From contig WPIO01000063.1 of assembly GCA_009760855.2 (NCBI GenBank), positions 1,857,001 to 1,921,000 on the forward strand: a stretch of DNA of 64,000 nucleotides, given 5' to 3'. The translations under genes were made by a program, and so were the position numbers. A model generated the notes under the pieces. The model was not told the origin of the DNA and did not search any database. It worked only from the letters and a program-made list of their open reading frames with translations. Below are positions 62,248 to 64,000 of this stretch, one piece after another; position 1 is the stretch's first letter; every line of letters begins with the position of its first letter. Source of the stretch: Cristatella mucedo. Its lineage: Eukaryota > Bryozoa > Phylactolaemata > Cristatellidae.

Positions 62248-63471
62248 GTGGGTGAAGCGCGTGCTGCTTGCCCCCACCCCCCCCCCCAGTGCATTTCACA
62301 CACGCTACGCACCAGCGTGCTTTGCTCAATGCAGTAAGTAATCAGTATGGTCAAACAAAGGCCCACTTATGGTGTACACGTGGGAAGCTCGGCTAGCACT
62401 CTCCTCCTTAACTCCGCCCACTTTTGTTCGTGCAAACTAAAAACCACACATTGACTTGTACTGCCATCGATACTGTTGTCGATTGCGGTGCATTTTCACA
62501 CCAAATTCGTTCTGCATTCGCCAGCTGCCTTCGCTTTGCTATTCGATCGCTTACTAGCTAGTCTTCCTAGCAGCCCCCGAGTCACCTCCGGCTGCGTGGT
62601 TGTGCAGCCGGAGCCCACCGGCTGCACACCCCTCCCCTATATGCAAGCCGAGGTCGGCTGCATTTGAGCGTTTGGGCTGCCAGTCGTGACCTCACATCCG
62701 TCCGAATGCTGGAAAAATTTCTTCTCCCCGACGGCCTGATCTGGCGCGTTTCTACCTTCTCCCACGGCCGGCAAATGAAAGGTTCGAGAAACCGATCACG
62801 AACGAATTCGCGCCGTCACCTCAACCTGCCGCGCCACATCTCAACACAGCGTGCATTCGCTTGCGTAGACGCACGCGTGCGTGAAAACGGTCAGAAGACG
62901 AAGCTCGTGACAAAAGAACTCTTACGATTCGACAGGGCGTCAATTACTCGGCTTTCCTTCATCCATCTCGCGCATTGACGGAGAAAAAGGAGAAGAAATC
63001 GACGAGGCCGCCTCCCCTGCCTGCTTGGCCACCTACGGAGGCAGCAAAGCCGGGATCGTGAGGCAGCTGCCCGACAATGCGGTCTACCATGCAGTGACGC
63101 CAAATAGGTTGATCGCTGCTCGAACTGCCGGCCCGCGAACAACTGCGTTACCGGCGGTGCATCAGCTGCTTGTGCCTGGCCACCACCACCGCCGTCTGGT
63201 GTGCGAGCACCGGTGCCTGCTCGCACGTCGTGCGAACGGCTCCGAATCCGACTGGTTTTTGTGCTTTCTTGCTACATCAAAAAAAAAGTCTCCCTTTTCC
63301 TTCGACGATTAAGCCTACTGGTCCAGCCAGACGTCGGCACGTGACGTCGGCACGTGACGTCGGCACACCTCATCGCCACCGTCGAATCGAGGCGACGGCT
63401 TCGATGCTCAGCAAGGCAGCATCCGGCATTGTCTGAGCTCACAGGCGACGCTGCACTTGTGCAAAAATAAA
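62248..63471 (+). other. C7orf25: Expected last exon and 3' UTR of the C7orf25 homologue
   Basis: About 25 residues like GVKFSVFIHQPRAL should follow in phase 0, but none is clear. A weak candidate begins at CAG|CTG (63065: LPDNAVYHAVTPNRLIAA) and stays open to 63312. AATAAA at 63466-63471 is a plausible polyadenylation signal for this strand. Confidence 0.35.
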
Positions 63472-63537
63472 ACTTGTGCCGCCAAGTCGCCAGACCCTCT
63501 TGGTGGGCCGGGCACTGTGCTGTGCAGCCGGCTGTTG

Positions 63538-63847
63538 CTATTGCCGCGGCACAGCAGCTGCGGGCTGCGCGCTTTCGCCAGGCGCCGGCAGGCCCAGCTC
63601 GCCGTGTATGCCCACGGCGCCGCCGTAGCCGTTGTCGCTAAGCGACCGCAGCCAGTCGATGTACCGAGTCGGCAGGCAGTGCTCGGCCGCGCCCAGCAGC
63701 ATGACCTGCTTGTAGTGAGGCGAAGGTACCGCGTCCGGCTCGTCGTCGACGCGAGTCAGCTGGTATGTGTAGCAGCGGTGTGCTCCTCGGTCCGTCTGCA
63801 CGTCGACCTCCAGCCGCCTGTACACTCCCCAGGGGACGCCCTCTTGG
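63538..63847 (-). CDS. GGCT: GGCT homologue, last coding exon (gamma-glutamylcyclotransferase), 5' part outside window
   Basis: GGCT releases 5-oxoproline from gamma-glutamyl amino acids in the cytosolic glutathione cycle. On the - strand an acceptor CCGTTTCAG|C enters in phase 2 and 102 codons follow to TAG (63540-63538). The exon opens with QEGVPWGVYRRLEVDV, matching EQEGVKSGMYVVIEVKV of human GGCT; the Glu of QEG is the catalytic Glu98 there. PSPHYKQVMLLGAAEHCLP matches PSPQYKKIICMGAKENGLP. The N-terminal YGSNL substrate loop must lie in exons beyond 64000. The tail is Pro/Ala-rich and longer than in human. It converges on the C7orf25 homologue. Confidence 0.9.
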
Positions 63848-64000
63848 CTGAAACGGCCACGGGCAGCGGCGACTGCTGCTGCTGCTACTCCTTTGAGCAG
63901 CTCACTGTGAACATGCAGCGTCACTCATTGCTGGCGTTGTGCGGAAGTGCTTGCTCCCCTCTCCCGATCCCAAAGAGTGCTCTGGCATAGGTTCCGGCGG

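Noticed and set aside
62476-62667. Last exon of the C7orf25 homologue (KFVLHSPAAFA resembles KFSVFIHQPRAL)
   Set aside because: No AG acceptor in a usable place; the nearest upstream AG leads to a stop in the required phase.

Overview
This window is nuclear DNA of an animal, most likely an invertebrate. It holds two multi-exon genes on the + strand and part of a third on the - strand, with GT-AG introns set in a dense mix of non-LTR retrotransposons, tRNA-derived SINEs and DNA transposons. I see no prokaryotic, viral or CRISPR features. The species cannot be named from this sequence.

Region 1 (about 3.2-39.4 kb, + strand) is a homologue of EIF2AK1 (HRI), the stress-activated kinase that phosphorylates eIF2alpha. 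I assemble 11 coding exons (3705..38174). Every junction phase agrees and they total 2136 nt, giving a 711-residue protein with the HRI N-terminal domain, a complete eIF2alpha-kinase domain with a short acidic insert, and a C-terminal coiled coil. The leader holds a six-codon uORF and an AT-rich decamer array. Introns carry CR1/L2-type LINE pieces, a Tc1-like pair, a Tigger-like MITE nested in a larger inverted-repeat element, and a nearly full-length LINE (33.5-37.1 kb) inside intron 10.

Region 2 (about 39.4-51.2 kb) is mostly transposable elements. It includes a long decayed family-B LINE on the - strand (about 45.1-41.66 kb), a 551-bp terminal-inverted-repeat element (47.43-47.98 kb), a CpG-rich promoter-like stretch (48.4-49.3 kb), and a 550-bp hAT-type element that split a SINE and carries a U2 snRNA 5'-end fragment (50.2-50.75 kb).

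Region 3 (51.2-64 kb) holds a C7orf25/UPF0415 (DUF1308) homologue on the + strand with six supported coding exons; its last short exon is not resolved. A broken hAT transposase related to the GTF2IRD2 tail lies in its first intron. On the - strand at the window edge is the terminal coding exon of a gamma-glutamylcyclotransferase (GGCT) homologue. The two genes converge tail to tail.

Two LINE families recur. Family A ends in ATTAC-type repeats. Family B ends in a GC-rich hairpin followed by (ATT)n. A tRNA-headed SINE (SINE2) carries the same hairpin as family B, and a second, unrelated tRNA SINE (SINE1) has a perfect 9-bp hairpin core. Human EIF2AK1, C7orf25 and GGCT all lie on chromosome 7p, so their linkage here may be an old one.
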